A program made the translations under genes and the position numbers. Positions 42,515 to 51,040 of a DNA stretch of 64,000 bases are shown in pieces. The notes beneath the pieces are model-generated. The model saw only the letters and a list, made by a program, of their open reading frames with translations. It was not told the origin of the DNA and did no database searches. This stretch comes from Mesorhizobium escarrei (lineage in GTDB: Bacteria; Pseudomonadota; Alphaproteobacteria; Rhizobiales; Rhizobiaceae): assembly GCF_935825525.1 (NCBI RefSeq), contig NZ_CAKXZT010000168.1:209148-273147 (forward strand), read 5' to 3'. The stretch's first letter is position 1, and every line of letters begins with the position of its first letter.

Positions 42515-43051
42515 TCAGCCTTTCGGCGGCTTGGGCACGTCTTCTTCCGACATGGGCTTTTCTTGTCCGGTGTTCTCGCCAATACCGGACTTGGCGGCAA
42601 AACTGTAGAGAAGGCCTGCCACGACGAGCACCAAAAGCGTGCCGAGTGCCGCCACTTGCCACAGACCGAGCCCGCAGGCCACGCCAATTGCCCCAGACAG
42701 CCACATGCCTGCACCGGTCGTCAGCCCTTGAACCTCGCCTTTCGAAAACAAAATCGTTCCGGCAGCAAGGAACGCGACGCCAGCGGTAACCGCTTCGACA
42801 ACACGAATCGGATCGACCCTCACGGAATCCTGCTGAAACATCGGCGCGTGAATGATTTCAATCGTCAGAATACCGAAGGTAGCCGCTGCCACGCAGACCA
42901 GGATATGGGTGCGAAGCCCGGCAGGCCGATTTCGCCATTCGCGTTCGAAACCGATCGCCGCACCGAAGATCGCCGCCAGTAGAAGCCTCGCCGCAATTAC
43001 GGGAAACGGGACGTATGTCGGATGGCCAAATTCCTGGAAAAGCTGTTGCAT
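42515..43051 (-). CDS. MgtC/SapB-family membrane protein
   Basis: A 178-residue inner-membrane protein. The MgtC hallmark LLLAAIFGAAIGFEREWRNRPAGLRTHILVCVAAATF is at the N terminus, followed by GVAFLAAGTILFSKGEVQGLTTGAGMWLSGAIGVACG, then a short hydrophilic tail (EDVPKPPKG). No soluble C-terminal ACT-like domain is present. MgtC proteins relate to Mg2+ limitation and virulence or ATP-synthase control; no Mg sensor is visible here. ATG at 43051 chosen; the longer frame upstream is spurious. Confidence 0.9.
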   Translation of the reverse strand: MQQLFQEFGHPTYVPFPVIAARLLLAAIFGAAIGFEREWRNRPAGLRTHILVCVAAATFGILTIEIIHAPMFQQDSVRVDPIRVVEAVTAGVAFLAAGTILFSKGEVQGLTTGAGMWLSGAIGVACGLGLWQVAALGTLLVLVVAGLLYSFAAKSGIGENTGQEKPMSEEDVPKPPKG

Positions 43052-43134
43052 GCGTAACCCGGGCTGACCGGCCACAACGTGCTCGGGCCGGCCAGGTTCC
43101 CCAGGGCAAGATTTGATTTCCAAGTTGAGGAAAT

Positions 43135-44145
43135 TTACTTCTCCGAAACACCAGCCTCGGCAAAGCTTGCCATGCGGGCATGGCATTCGAGAGCCGAGCG
43201 AACGATGTTGACGGCGAGGCAGGCGCCTGAGCCTTCGCCGAGCCGCATGCCGAGATCGAGCAGCGGCGGCAGGCCGAGCGCCTCGAGCAGCCGGCGATGG
43301 CCGGATTCGGCCGATACATGAGCGGCAAGCGTGTGGGCGAGGCCGGCGGGGTGCAATCTTGCCAGCGGTGCGGCGGCGGCGGTGCAGACGAAGCCGTCGA
43401 GCAGCACCGGCACGCCTAAATGGCGCGCCGCCAGCGTCGCGCCAAGGATGGCGGCGAGTTCGCGCCCGCCAAGGGCGGCTGCGACCATCAGCGGGTCGGC
43501 AACGGCCTCGGCGTGGCGCTTGAGGCCGGCCTCGATGGCGGTGATCTTGCGCACCAGGCCGGCATCGTCGACGCCGGTGCCGCGCCCTGTCCATTTTTCC
43601 GCGCCGCCGCCGAAGAGGGCGGCCGAAATGGCCGCCGCCGGCGTGGTGTTGCCGATGCCCATTTCACCGAAACAGACGACGTCGAGGTCTTTCGTCACCG
43701 CGCCGTAGCCGGCCGAGACGGCGGCGAGGAAGACCTCGTTATCCATCGCCGGCATTTGCGTGAAATCGCCGGTCGGACGGTCGAGGTCGAGCGGAATGAC
43801 GTCGAGTTCGGCGCCGGCGATGCGGGCAAGCTGGTTGATGGCGGCACCGCCGGTGGCGAAATTCGCCACCATCTGCACCGTGACCTCCGACGGGAAGGCC
43901 GACACGCCCTGTGCGGTGACGCCGTGGTTGCCGGCAAAGACCAAGACTTTTACGCGATCGAGCTGCGGCATGTCGCGGCCCTGCCAGCGGGCCAGCCACG
44001 CGGCTATTGCTTCCAATCGGCCAAGGCTGCCTTGTGGCTTTGTCAGCGTGTCCTGGCGGCGGGCGACAGCATCCGCCGCGGCGTCGCTGCCGGCATGCAG
44101 ATCGAGGCAGGCCGCGCGCAATTCATCAAGCGATTTGAAGAGCAT
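43135..44145 (-). CDS. cobT: Nicotinate-nucleotide--dimethylbenzimidazole phosphoribosyltransferase
   Basis: Makes alpha-ribazole phosphate from dimethylbenzimidazole and nicotinate mononucleotide for the lower loop of B12. The 336-residue protein has KPQGSLGRLEAIAAWLA, VLVFAGNHGVTAQGVSAFP, FGEMGIGNTTPAAAI, and a C-terminal GMRLGEGSGACLAVNIV containing the catalytic glutamate. Named cobT by Salmonella usage (cobU in P. denitrificans); it is not the cobaltochelatase CobT. Transcribed after cobS with a 24-bp gap; GGAGA upstream. Confidence 0.96.
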   Translation of the reverse strand: MLFKSLDELRAACLDLHAGSDAAADAVARRQDTLTKPQGSLGRLEAIAAWLARWQGRDMPQLDRVKVLVFAGNHGVTAQGVSAFPSEVTVQMVANFATGGAAINQLARIAGAELDVIPLDLDRPTGDFTQMPAMDNEVFLAAVSAGYGAVTKDLDVVCFGEMGIGNTTPAAAISAALFGGGAEKWTGRGTGVDDAGLVRKITAIEAGLKRHAEAVADPLMVAAALGGRELAAILGATLAARHLGVPVLLDGFVCTAAAAPLARLHPAGLAHTLAAHVSAESGHRRLLEALGLPPLLDLGMRLGEGSGACLAVNIVRSALECHARMASFAEAGVSEK

Positions 44146-44169
44146 GGGGAAAAAATCTCCGAAACAGAG

Positions 44170-44943
44170 TCAGGAAAGCCAAACGGATGCGACCAGCAGG
44201 ATTGCGATCTCGCCAAGCTGCTGTAGCGCGCCGACCGTGTCGCCGGTCTGGCCGCCGATCTGCCTGAGGCACAGCATATGGAAGGCGGCAAACAACAGGC
44301 CGAGCAGGATGAGGGCGGCGACCGCGCCACCGAACCCTAGCGCCAGCAGCGCCACGGCGCCGAGCACGGCGCCGGCAATGGCGGTTTCGGCCGACACGGT
44401 GCCTGCATCGGCCGAGAGGCCGTCGCTGCGCGCCGCCGGCAGCAGATGCATGAAAGCGCCGAACAAGCCGCGCGAGGCGGCATGTGCGGCAATCAGAACC
44501 CAGAATATTTGGGCCGGGCTGGCGAATTCCGAAAGCACGCTCCAGCGGACAAGCAGCGACAGACCGAGCGCGCAGGCGCCGTAGGCGCCGATGCGGCTGT
44601 CGCGCATGATCTCCAGTTTTTTCTCGCGTGTCCTGCCGCCGCCAAAGCCGTCGGCGACATCCGAAAGTCCGTCTTCATGCATGCAGCCGGTGGCGAGCAA
44701 GGTTGCAGCAAGGGCAAGTGCCGCTGCCGGGCCGGCGGCAAGGCCGAGCCAGGTCCCGACCGCGTAGACCAAGCCGCCAATCAGAGCGACGGCAAGGCCG
44801 GCGACTGGCGCCGCCCAGATCGTGGCAGCAAGGCTGCGGTCCCGAAAATCGACGACCGGCAGCGGCAGCCGCGTAAAGAAGACCACGCAGAGCGCGATGT
44901 CATCGAGGATTTGCCGAGGCGAGAGGGTCTGGAGTTTGAGCAT
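44170..44943 (-). CDS. cobS: Adenosylcobinamide-GDP ribazoletransferase (cobalamin synthase)
   Basis: Joins adenosylcobinamide-GDP and alpha-ribazole (phosphate) to give B12 (phosphate). A 257-residue membrane protein with about six membrane segments. It starts DDIALCVVFFTRLPLPVVDF and has the Mg-binding CMHEDGLSDVADGFGGGRTREKKLEIMRDSRIGAYG region, diagnostic of the family. Salmonella name; cobV in P. denitrificans. The start codon lies against a RIME-like sequence. Confidence 0.95.
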   Translation of the reverse strand: MLKLQTLSPRQILDDIALCVVFFTRLPLPVVDFRDRSLAATIWAAPVAGLAVALIGGLVYAVGTWLGLAAGPAAALALAATLLATGCMHEDGLSDVADGFGGGRTREKKLEIMRDSRIGAYGACALGLSLLVRWSVLSEFASPAQIFWVLIAAHAASRGLFGAFMHLLPAARSDGLSADAGTVSAETAIAGAVLGAVALLALGFGGAVAALILLGLLFAAFHMLCLRQIGGQTGDTVGALQQLGEIAILLVASVWLS

Positions 44944-45007
44944 GCTCTATTCCGAAAACCGGTTCCCACTTTTCGCTGGCGCGGACTTCCGGTTCGGGAT
45001 CATGCTC
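44941..45007. repeat. RIME-like single-palindrome repeat between cobS and cobB
   Basis: Arms AGCATG-type at both ends with CCGAAAACCGGTTCCCACTT inside, resembling the second palindrome of the 32414 element. It includes the cobS start codon region and the last codons of cobB. Confidence 0.6.
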
Positions 45008-46331
45008 TCGCCTCTCGCCTCTCGCCTCTCGCAATGGCATGGAAGAACGTGCCGCTGACATGGCCGCGCCGGTAACCGGAGGCGCCGAGCGGATTGCCCT
45101 GGCCGTCAGCGAGGTCGGCCAACGGTTCGTCACTGCCGGTGGCAATCATCTGCGCGTAGTGGAATTCGTGGCCGCGGATCAGCGTGCCTTGGGCTCCGAG
45201 GGGACAATCGGCGCGCAGCCGCGCCTCGCGATAACCGAGATTCATTTTTCGCTTGGCAAAACTGGTCGCGTGACCGAGCAGGCCAAGCATCCTGTGCGTC
45301 TCGCCCGAAGCATCCTCCAGCGCTTCGCCGAGCACCATGAAGCCGCCGCACTCGCCATGCACCGGCCGTGTTGCCGCAAATGCCTCGATGCCGGCCCTGA
45401 AATTCGCAGCCGCCGCGAGGCGGCCGGCGTGAAGCTCGGGATAACCGCCGGGCAGCCAGCAGACATCGCAACTGTCGCTGGGCGCCTCGTCGGCGAGCGG
45501 CGAGAAGGCGACGATTTCCGCACCGGCCTTGCGCCAATACGCGGCGACATGCGGATAGAGGAAGGTGAAGGCAGCGTCCTCGGCTAGTGCGATGCGTTGT
45601 CCGGGCGGTGGCAGCGCGTCGTCGAAACTGCCGGAAGCGGGTGCGAATGGCGCCGCCAGGGCCATGACGGCGTCGAGGTCGAGCGAGCGTTCGACCGTGT
45701 CGGCCAGCCGGTCGAGATGCACCATCAAATTCTCATATTCGCCGGCCTGGACGAGGCCGAGATGGCGCTCCGGCAGGTTGAGCGAGGGATCGCGCAGGAT
45801 CGCGCCGACCACCGGCAGGCCGATCGCCTCGATGGCGTCGCCGCAGAGACGGCGGTGACGTTCGCTGCCCAGCCGGTTGAGCACGACGCCGGCCATGCGC
45901 ACACCAGGGTCGTAGGTGGCAAAACCCTTGGCGACGGCCGCCGCCGTGGTCGACTGCCCGGAAACGTCGAGCACCAGCAGCACCGGCAGGCCGTAGAGCC
46001 GGGCAAGATCTGCCGCCGAGCCGGTGCGGCCCGGAGCAGCGGGAATCCCGTCGAACAGGCCCATGGCGCTTTCGAGGAAGACGAAATCGGCATCTTCAGT
46101 TGCGTCACCGGCCAGCGCGTTGAGCAAAGCAGGCGGCATCGCCCAGCTGTCGAGATTGACGCCGGAAAGGCCTGTCGCGGCGGTGTGGAAGCCGGGGTCG
46201 ATATAGTCGGGGCCGGACTTGGCGCCGCGCACCTTCAGGCCGCGCCGGGCGAGCGCGCGCAAAATACCGATGGTGACGCTGGTCTTGCCGGAGCCTGAGC
46301 GCGGCGCGCCGACGATGATCGCGCGGGTCAT
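45000..46331 (-). CDS. cobB: Hydrogenobyrinic acid a,c-diamide synthase
   Basis: ATP-dependent amidation of side chains a and c using glutamine. The 443-residue protein has an N-terminal P-loop GAPRSGSGKTSVTIGIL, DETHIOBIOTIN-synthetase-like motif LESAMGLFDG, and a C-terminal class I glutamine amidotransferase domain with the nucleophile in VHGECGGFMVLGEAL. The last ten residues (about ARGERREARA) are encoded by a heptamer array and the adjacent repeat rather than by family-like sequence. The start overlaps the cobA stop (ATGA). Confidence 0.95.
   Translation of the reverse strand: MTRAIIVGAPRSGSGKTSVTIGILRALARRGLKVRGAKSGPDYIDPGFHTAATGLSGVNLDSWAMPPALLNALAGDATEDADFVFLESAMGLFDGIPAAPGRTGSAADLARLYGLPVLLVLDVSGQSTTAAAVAKGFATYDPGVRMAGVVLNRLGSERHRRLCGDAIEAIGLPVVGAILRDPSLNLPERHLGLVQAGEYENLMVHLDRLADTVERSLDLDAVMALAAPFAPASGSFDDALPPPGQRIALAEDAAFTFLYPHVAAYWRKAGAEIVAFSPLADEAPSDSCDVCWLPGGYPELHAGRLAAAANFRAGIEAFAATRPVHGECGGFMVLGEALEDASGETHRMLGLLGHATSFAKRKMNLGYREARLRADCPLGAQGTLIRGHEFHYAQMIATGSDEPLADLADGQGNPLGASGYRRGHVSGTFFHAIARGERREARA
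45005..45032. repeat. cobB: Tandem heptamer array at the cobB 3' end
   Basis: Four perfect copies of CTCTCGC (GCGAGAG on the coding strand), 28 bp, encoding part of the CobB C terminus. A 7-bp unit shifts the frame with each copy, so copy-number change would alter the C terminus. Confidence 0.9.
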
Positions 46332-47146
46332 GGCTCGCCCGCCAATGCCGCGCGCATCGCGACGATGCCGCCGACGACGATCAGCGCCGGCGCGGTCAAC
46401 CCGGCGGCGGCCGCCTCATCGGCGATGGTGGCGAGGGTGGCGACGACAATGCGCTCCTGCGGCGTCGTCGCGGCAACGATCACCGCAGCAGGCGTGGAAG
46501 GCGGCAGGCCGCCCCCAAGCAGCGAGGCTGATATCAGCGGCAGATTGGCCATGCCCATATAGACGACGAGTGGCTGGCCGGTGCGGGCGATTGCGGCCCA
46601 GTCGAGGTCATCGTCGGTGCCGGCGGCGTGGCCGGTGGCCAAGATCACCGCCTTGTTGATGCCGCGCATGGTGGCCGGGATGCCGGCTCCGGCAAGCGCG
46701 CTGAGGCCCGAAGTCAGGCCGGACAGGACGCGGTACGGGATGTTTTCGCGGGCCAGCGCCAGCGCCTCTTCGCCGCCGCGCCCGAATATATAGGGGTCGC
46801 CGCCTTTCAGCCTGACGACGCGGCGGCCCTCGCGCGCCAGCCGCACCAGCAAAGCGGTGATGTCGTCCTGCTTCATCGACGGCTGGCCGCCGCGCTTGCC
46901 GGCGTAAAAAAGCTCGGCGCCCGACGCCACTGCCACGATATCAGGAGAGACCAGCGCGTCGTAGACGAGGGCGTCGCACTGCCCAAGCGCGGCCAGCACT
47001 TCCAGCGTCAGGCAGCCGGGATCGCCGGGGCCGGCGCCGGTCAGCCAGACATGGCCCGGCTCCAGCTGGCGCGGCTTGAAGTTCAGCCGGGCCAAAGCCT
47101 GGTCGATTGTGGTGTTTCCGCTGTTGTTTCCGGTGCTGTCGTTCAC
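46328..47146 (-). CDS. cobA: Uroporphyrinogen-III C-methyltransferase
   Basis: Methylates uroporphyrinogen III twice to precorrin-2, the branch point to B12 and siroheme. A 272-residue SUMT with VWLTGAGPGDPGCLTLEVLAAL, DALVSPDIV, VRLKGGDPYIFGRGGEEA, and the GxPAT-type GIPATMRGINKAV. No CysG oxidase/chelatase domain, so it is the single-function B12-type enzyme. Starts at GTG 47146, overlapping the cobM stop. Confidence 0.96.
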   Translation of the reverse strand: MNDSTGNNSGNTTIDQALARLNFKPRQLEPGHVWLTGAGPGDPGCLTLEVLAALGQCDALVYDALVSPDIVAVASGAELFYAGKRGGQPSMKQDDITALLVRLAREGRRVVRLKGGDPYIFGRGGEEALALARENIPYRVLSGLTSGLSALAGAGIPATMRGINKAVILATGHAAGTDDDLDWAAIARTGQPLVVYMGMANLPLISASLLGGGLPPSTPAAVIVAATTPQERIVVATLATIADEAAAAGLTAPALIVVGGIVAMRAALAGEP

Positions 47147-47907
47147 AGTCCGTCCCGTCCGCGAAAACGCCGCTGATAGTGGGCGTCGTAAAGTGAGCTC
47201 TCGCCAAAGCCTTCCGCTGCCAGCGAGCGGCCGACGAAGATGATGGCCGTGCGCTCCATCGGATCGGCGGCCAGTTGCGCCTCAATCGTCGCCAGCGTGC
47301 CGGTCAGCACGCGCTCGTCCGGCCAGGAGGCACGGAAGACGACCGCTACCGGGCAATCGGCGCCATAGAACGGCGTCAGCTCGGCGACGATCCGGTCGAT
47401 GGCGTGGATGGCAAGGTGGATGGCGAGCGTCGCGCCGGTGCGGCCGAAGCCGGCCAGGGTCTCGCCGGGCGGCATTTTGGAGGCGCGGCCGGAGATGCGG
47501 GTCAGCACCAGGCTTTGCGCGACTTCGGGAATGGTCAGCTCGCGGCGCAGCGCTGCCGCAGCAGCAGCGAAGGAGGGCACGCCCGGCGTCAGCGTATAGG
47601 CGATGCCGTGCTTCTCCAGCCGGCGAATCTGCTCGGCGACAGCGCTCCACACCGACAGGTCGCCGGAATGAAGGCGGGAGACATCGTGGCCGGCCTGGTC
47701 GGCCGCCACATATTCCGCTTCGATCTCATCGAGCGACATCGGCGCGGTGTCGATCAGCTTCGTGCCGGGGGCGCAGTGCTGCAACAGTTCCGGGGCGACG
47801 ATCGAGCCGGCATAGAGGCAAACCGGGCAGCTTGCCAGCAGCCGGCTGCCGCGCAAGGTGATGAGGTCGGCCGCGCCCGGTCCGGCGCCGATGAAGTGGA
47901 CGGTCAT
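47143..47907 (-). CDS. cobM: Precorrin-4 C11-methyltransferase
   Basis: Converts precorrin-4 to precorrin-5 with SAM. A 254-residue tetrapyrrole methylase: VHFIGAGPGAADLITLRGSR, the family-specific CLYAGSIVAPELL, RLHSGDLSVWSAVAEQIRRL, and TPGVPSFAAAAAALRRELTIPE. Start overlaps cobE stop (ATGA). Confidence 0.96.
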   Translation of the reverse strand: MTVHFIGAGPGAADLITLRGSRLLASCPVCLYAGSIVAPELLQHCAPGTKLIDTAPMSLDEIEAEYVAADQAGHDVSRLHSGDLSVWSAVAEQIRRLEKHGIAYTLTPGVPSFAAAAAALRRELTIPEVAQSLVLTRISGRASKMPPGETLAGFGRTGATLAIHLAIHAIDRIVAELTPFYGADCPVAVVFRASWPDERVLTGTLATIEAQLAADPMERTAIIFVGRSLAAEGFGESSLYDAHYQRRFRGRDGL

Positions 47908-48290
47908 GCCGCATCTCCGCTGATCGCAATGGCGCAGGTGACCGGGCCGAGCACGGTGCGCGGCCCAAGCAGTTTTGCCCCTTTGCCCGCGGCAGCAAGC
48001 GCCGACGCTTCGGAAACTGACGGCGTGCCGGCACGCTCCTGCGACAGATCGGAACGGCTGATCGTGCGCGGCGACGCGGCCTCGAGCGCAGCGTCCTCGA
48101 CAACGATCACTGGAAGAGCGAGTTCGCGGCCCGCAGAGAAGATTGCCTGCTCGTCCTGCTTCAGGGAAGCGGTGGCGAGCGCCGAAAGCGCCGTCATCGC
48201 CAACCCATGCGTTTCCAGAGCGGTTTCTATGGCGGCAAGCACGTCCCTTGCGCTGACGCCCTTGCGGCTTCCGATGCCTGCGACCATCAT
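47904..48290 (-). CDS. cobE: CobE/CbiG C-terminal-like protein
   Basis: A 128-residue protein beginning MMVAGIGSRKGVSARDVLAA, the CobE/CbiG_C signature. CobE is required for aerobic B12 synthesis in P. denitrificans but its exact reaction is not settled; it may bind intermediates. The two adjacent ATGs (48290 and 48287) overlap the cobL stop. Confidence 0.88.
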   Translation of the reverse strand: MMVAGIGSRKGVSARDVLAAIETALETHGLAMTALSALATASLKQDEQAIFSAGRELALPVIVVEDAALEAASPRTISRSDLSQERAGTPSVSEASALAAAGKGAKLLGPRTVLGPVTCAIAISGDAA

Positions 48291-49528
48291 GGCTTGACCC
48301 AACTCCATTGGGTGACCGGCATGGCCGGCCGCCAGGCCTGCATCGAGCCGACCGGCGAAGCGCGGGTTAGTGCGATGCGGGTGAGATCGCCGCCGAGCGA
48401 CGCGTGACGGGCGAGCAGCAGCGCCTCCATCTCCAGCGTCACCGCATTGGCGACCAGCCGGCCGCCAGCGCGCAGGGCCTCGATGGCCGTTTCCAGCACG
48501 CCGGTGTCGCTGCCGCCACCGCCGATGAAGATCGCGTCCGGCGCCCCCAATCCGGCGAGCGCCTGCGGTGCCGAGCCTTCGACGACGGCAAGACCGGGCA
48601 CGCCGCAGGTGGACCCGTTGCGGCGGATGCGGGCGGCGCGGGTTGGATCGGCCTCGATGGCAACGGCGCGCATCGTGGGATGGGCTAGCATCCATTCGAT
48701 GCCGACCGAACCGGAGCCGGCGCCGATGTCCCACAGCAATTCGCCGCGCCTGGGGGCGAGGGCGGACAGGGTGATGGCGCGCACTTCGCGCTTGGTGATT
48801 TGGCCGTCATGCTCGAACAAATGATCGGCAATGCCGGATGTCAGCGGCAGGATGCGTGCTTCCAAAATTGAGTCAACTTCGATCGCCAGCACGTTGAGCG
48901 GATTGACCTTTTCCAGGTCGAAGGCGTCGGCGCGGGCCGAACGCAGCCTTTCGTTCGGGCCGCCCAGTGCCTCCAGGATGGTCAGCCGCGAGGCGCCGAA
49001 ATCGAGTTCGGTCAGCAGGCGCGCAATCGCCGCTGGCGCATCGCCGTCCGAGGTCAGTGCAAGAATGCGGCTGCCTGGATGCAGCAGCGGCCGGATCAGG
49101 TCGAGCGAGCGGCCGTGCAGTGAAATGGTCTCGATACCCTGCAGCGCCCAGCCGAGCCGGGCGGCGGCCAGCGAGAAGGCAGAAGGGGCGGGAATCACCT
49201 GCATCTCCTGGGGAGGAACCTTGCGAGCAAGGGTGACGCCGACCCCATGGAAGAACGGATCGCCTGAAGCCAGCACGCAGACTCGCCTGCCGGAAAGCGC
49301 CAGCACGTCGCGCATTTCGGCATCGAAAGGGGTCGGCCAGGCACGTGCCTCGCCTTTGGCGAGCGACGCGACGAGCGCAAGGTGGCGCGTGCCGCCGAAG
49401 ACGAATTCGGCCTCGGCGATCAGCCGCTTGGCCTCGTTGCCGAGACCCGCTACACCGTCATCGCCGATGCCGATCACCGTCAGCCATTTCGAGGTGTATC
49501 TGGTGCCGCGCGGACCTTCAGCAGGCAT
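48287..49528 (-). CDS. cobL: Precorrin-6Y C5,15-methyltransferase (decarboxylating)
   Basis: Methylates C-5 and C-15 and decarboxylates the C-12 acetate to give precorrin-8. The 413-residue fusion has an N-terminal CobE/CbiE-type methylase (WLTVIGIGDDGVAGLGNEAKRL, VLASGDPFFHGVG) and a C-terminal CbiT-type domain (LLWDIGAGSGSVGIEWML, IFIGGGGSDTGVLETAIEAL). The start at 49528 is chosen because the longer frame would run deep into cobK. Its ATG overlaps the cobK start codon on the other strand. Confidence 0.95.
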   Translation of the reverse strand: MPAEGPRGTRYTSKWLTVIGIGDDGVAGLGNEAKRLIAEAEFVFGGTRHLALVASLAKGEARAWPTPFDAEMRDVLALSGRRVCVLASGDPFFHGVGVTLARKVPPQEMQVIPAPSAFSLAAARLGWALQGIETISLHGRSLDLIRPLLHPGSRILALTSDGDAPAAIARLLTELDFGASRLTILEALGGPNERLRSARADAFDLEKVNPLNVLAIEVDSILEARILPLTSGIADHLFEHDGQITKREVRAITLSALAPRRGELLWDIGAGSGSVGIEWMLAHPTMRAVAIEADPTRAARIRRNGSTCGVPGLAVVEGSAPQALAGLGAPDAIFIGGGGSDTGVLETAIEALRAGGRLVANAVTLEMEALLLARHASLGGDLTRIALTRASPVGSMQAWRPAMPVTQWSWVKP

Positions 49529-50312
49529 GATGACCCACCGCATTCTGATCCTCGGCGGAACCACCGAAGCTCGGCAACTGGCGGGAACGCTGGCCGCGCG
49601 CACCGATCTCGCGATCACATTGTCGCTGGCCGGCCGCACTGAAAGCCCGGCGGCACAGGGCGTGCCGACGCGGGTGGGTGGCTTCGGCGGCGCCGACGGG
49701 CTGTCGGCGTTTCTTCGCGAGACTCGCATCGAGCTGCTGGTCGACGCCACGCATCCCTATGCGGTACAAATCTCCGCCAATGCCGCGCAAGCGGCGCATG
49801 AGGCCGGCGTGCCGATCATCGCGCTCAGGCGCCCAGGCTGGGAGCCTGCCGAAGGGGACCGCTGGACGCTGGTCGACAATGTTGCCGGCGCGGTGACGGC
49901 GCTGGCCGCTGCGCCACGCCGCGTTTTCCTGGCGCTTGGCCGGCAGGAGGTCGCCGCCTTCGAGGCCGCACCCCAGCACCACTATCTGATCCGCAGCGTC
50001 GATCCGGTCGAGCCAAGGCTCACTGCGCCCGACGCGACCTATCTCTTGGCGCGCGGGCCGTTCCTTGAGGCCGATGAGCGCGAGCTGCTCGAAAGCCATG
50101 ACATCGATGTCGTCGTGTCCAAAAACAGCGGCGGCGAGGCGACCTACGGCAAGATCGCCGCAGCGCGGGCGCTCGGCATCGAGGTGGTCATGATCCGCAG
50201 GCCGACGCTGCCGGACGTTGCGTCGGCTGAAACCGTCCAGGCCCTTGCCGCGATGGTCGATCATCTTCTGGTCGGTCATTTTCTTGGACCCGCCGCCGAA
50301 CGCGGCGTGTAG
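49527..50312 (+). CDS. cobK: Precorrin-6A reductase
   Basis: NADPH-dependent reduction of precorrin-6A to precorrin-6B. A 261-residue protein: ILILGGTTEARQLAGTLAAR at the N terminus, LLVDATHPYAVQISANA, RVFLALGRQEVAAF, and VVSKNSGGEATYGKIAAARAL near the end, all diagnostic. The only plus-strand gene in the cob block: its start overlaps cobL's by 2 bp and its end overlaps the cobJ 3' end by 37 bp. ATG at 49530 is an alternative. Confidence 0.95.
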   Translation: MMTHRILILGGTTEARQLAGTLAARTDLAITLSLAGRTESPAAQGVPTRVGGFGGADGLSAFLRETRIELLVDATHPYAVQISANAAQAAHEAGVPIIALRRPGWEPAEGDRWTLVDNVAGAVTALAAAPRRVFLALGRQEVAAFEAAPQHHYLIRSVDPVEPRLTAPDATYLLARGPFLEADERELLESHDIDVVVSKNSGGEATYGKIAAARALGIEVVMIRRPTLPDVASAETVQALAAMVDHLLVGHFLGPAAERGV

Positions 50313-51040
50313 ACCAGCGCTGGTTTTTCGCCGCGCTTGATGATCCTGGTTTCCGGCGAGCCGATGATGATGCAGGTCGCCATGTCAGCCTTTTCTGCAT
50401 CGGCGTGCGCCAGCAAAAAAACCTCGATGCGCTCGTCGGGACGGCCGGCTGCGCGGCCGAAGACGACCGGCGTGGTGCCCGGCAGGATTGCAGTCAGGCA
50501 TTCGAAGGCGCGGCCAAGCTGCCAGGGGCGCGCCTTGCTGATCGGATTGTAGAGCGCGATGACGAAGCCGGCGCCGGCCGCCGCAAGCAGCCGCAATTCG
50601 ATGAGCTCCCACGGCTTCAGATTGTCAGACAGCGAGATGGCGCAGAAATCATGGCCAAGCGGCGCGCCGATCCGGGCAGCGACCGCAAGCATTGCGGTGA
50701 TGCCGGGCAGCATCGCCACGTCGACGGCACGCCATTCGTCCGGGCCGGCCTCGATCGCCTCGCAGACGGCTGCCGCCATGGCAAAGACGCCGGGGTCGCC
50801 GCCCGAGACGACGGCGACATCGTGGCCTTGCGCAGCCATTGTCAGCGCGTCCTTGGCGCGGGACAACTCCTCGCGATTGTCGGAGGGGACGCGGGCCTGG
50901 TCCGGGCGCAGGTCGAGCCGGTCGAGATATGGTTTGTAGCCGTAGAAGAATCTTGCCTCGGCGACGGCGCGGCTCGCTTCCGGCGTCACCTGGTCGGCAT
51001 TGCCGGGTCCAAGGCCGATGACGGTCAGGCGGCCACTCAT
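50276..51040 (-). CDS. cobJ: Precorrin-3B C17-methyltransferase
   Basis: Ring-contraction step: precorrin-3B to precorrin-4. A 254-residue methylase with LTVIGLGPGNADQVTPEASRAV, VSGGDPGVFAMAAAVCEAIE, LPGITAMLAVAARIGAPLGHDFCAISLSDNLKPW and IALYNPISKARPWQ. Last gene of the riboswitch operon as readable here; overlaps cobI by 4 bp. Confidence 0.96.
   Translation of the reverse strand: MSGRLTVIGLGPGNADQVTPEASRAVAEARFFYGYKPYLDRLDLRPDQARVPSDNREELSRAKDALTMAAQGHDVAVVSGGDPGVFAMAAAVCEAIEAGPDEWRAVDVAMLPGITAMLAVAARIGAPLGHDFCAISLSDNLKPWELIELRLLAAAGAGFVIALYNPISKARPWQLGRAFECLTAILPGTTPVVFGRAAGRPDERIEVFLLAHADAEKADMATCIIIGSPETRIIKRGEKPALVYTPRSAAGPRK

Noticed and set aside
43135..44943. CobS/CobT cobaltochelatase subunits
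   Set aside because: Motifs show cobalamin synthase and the dimethylbenzimidazole phosphoribosyltransferase, which share those names in the Salmonella nomenclature.
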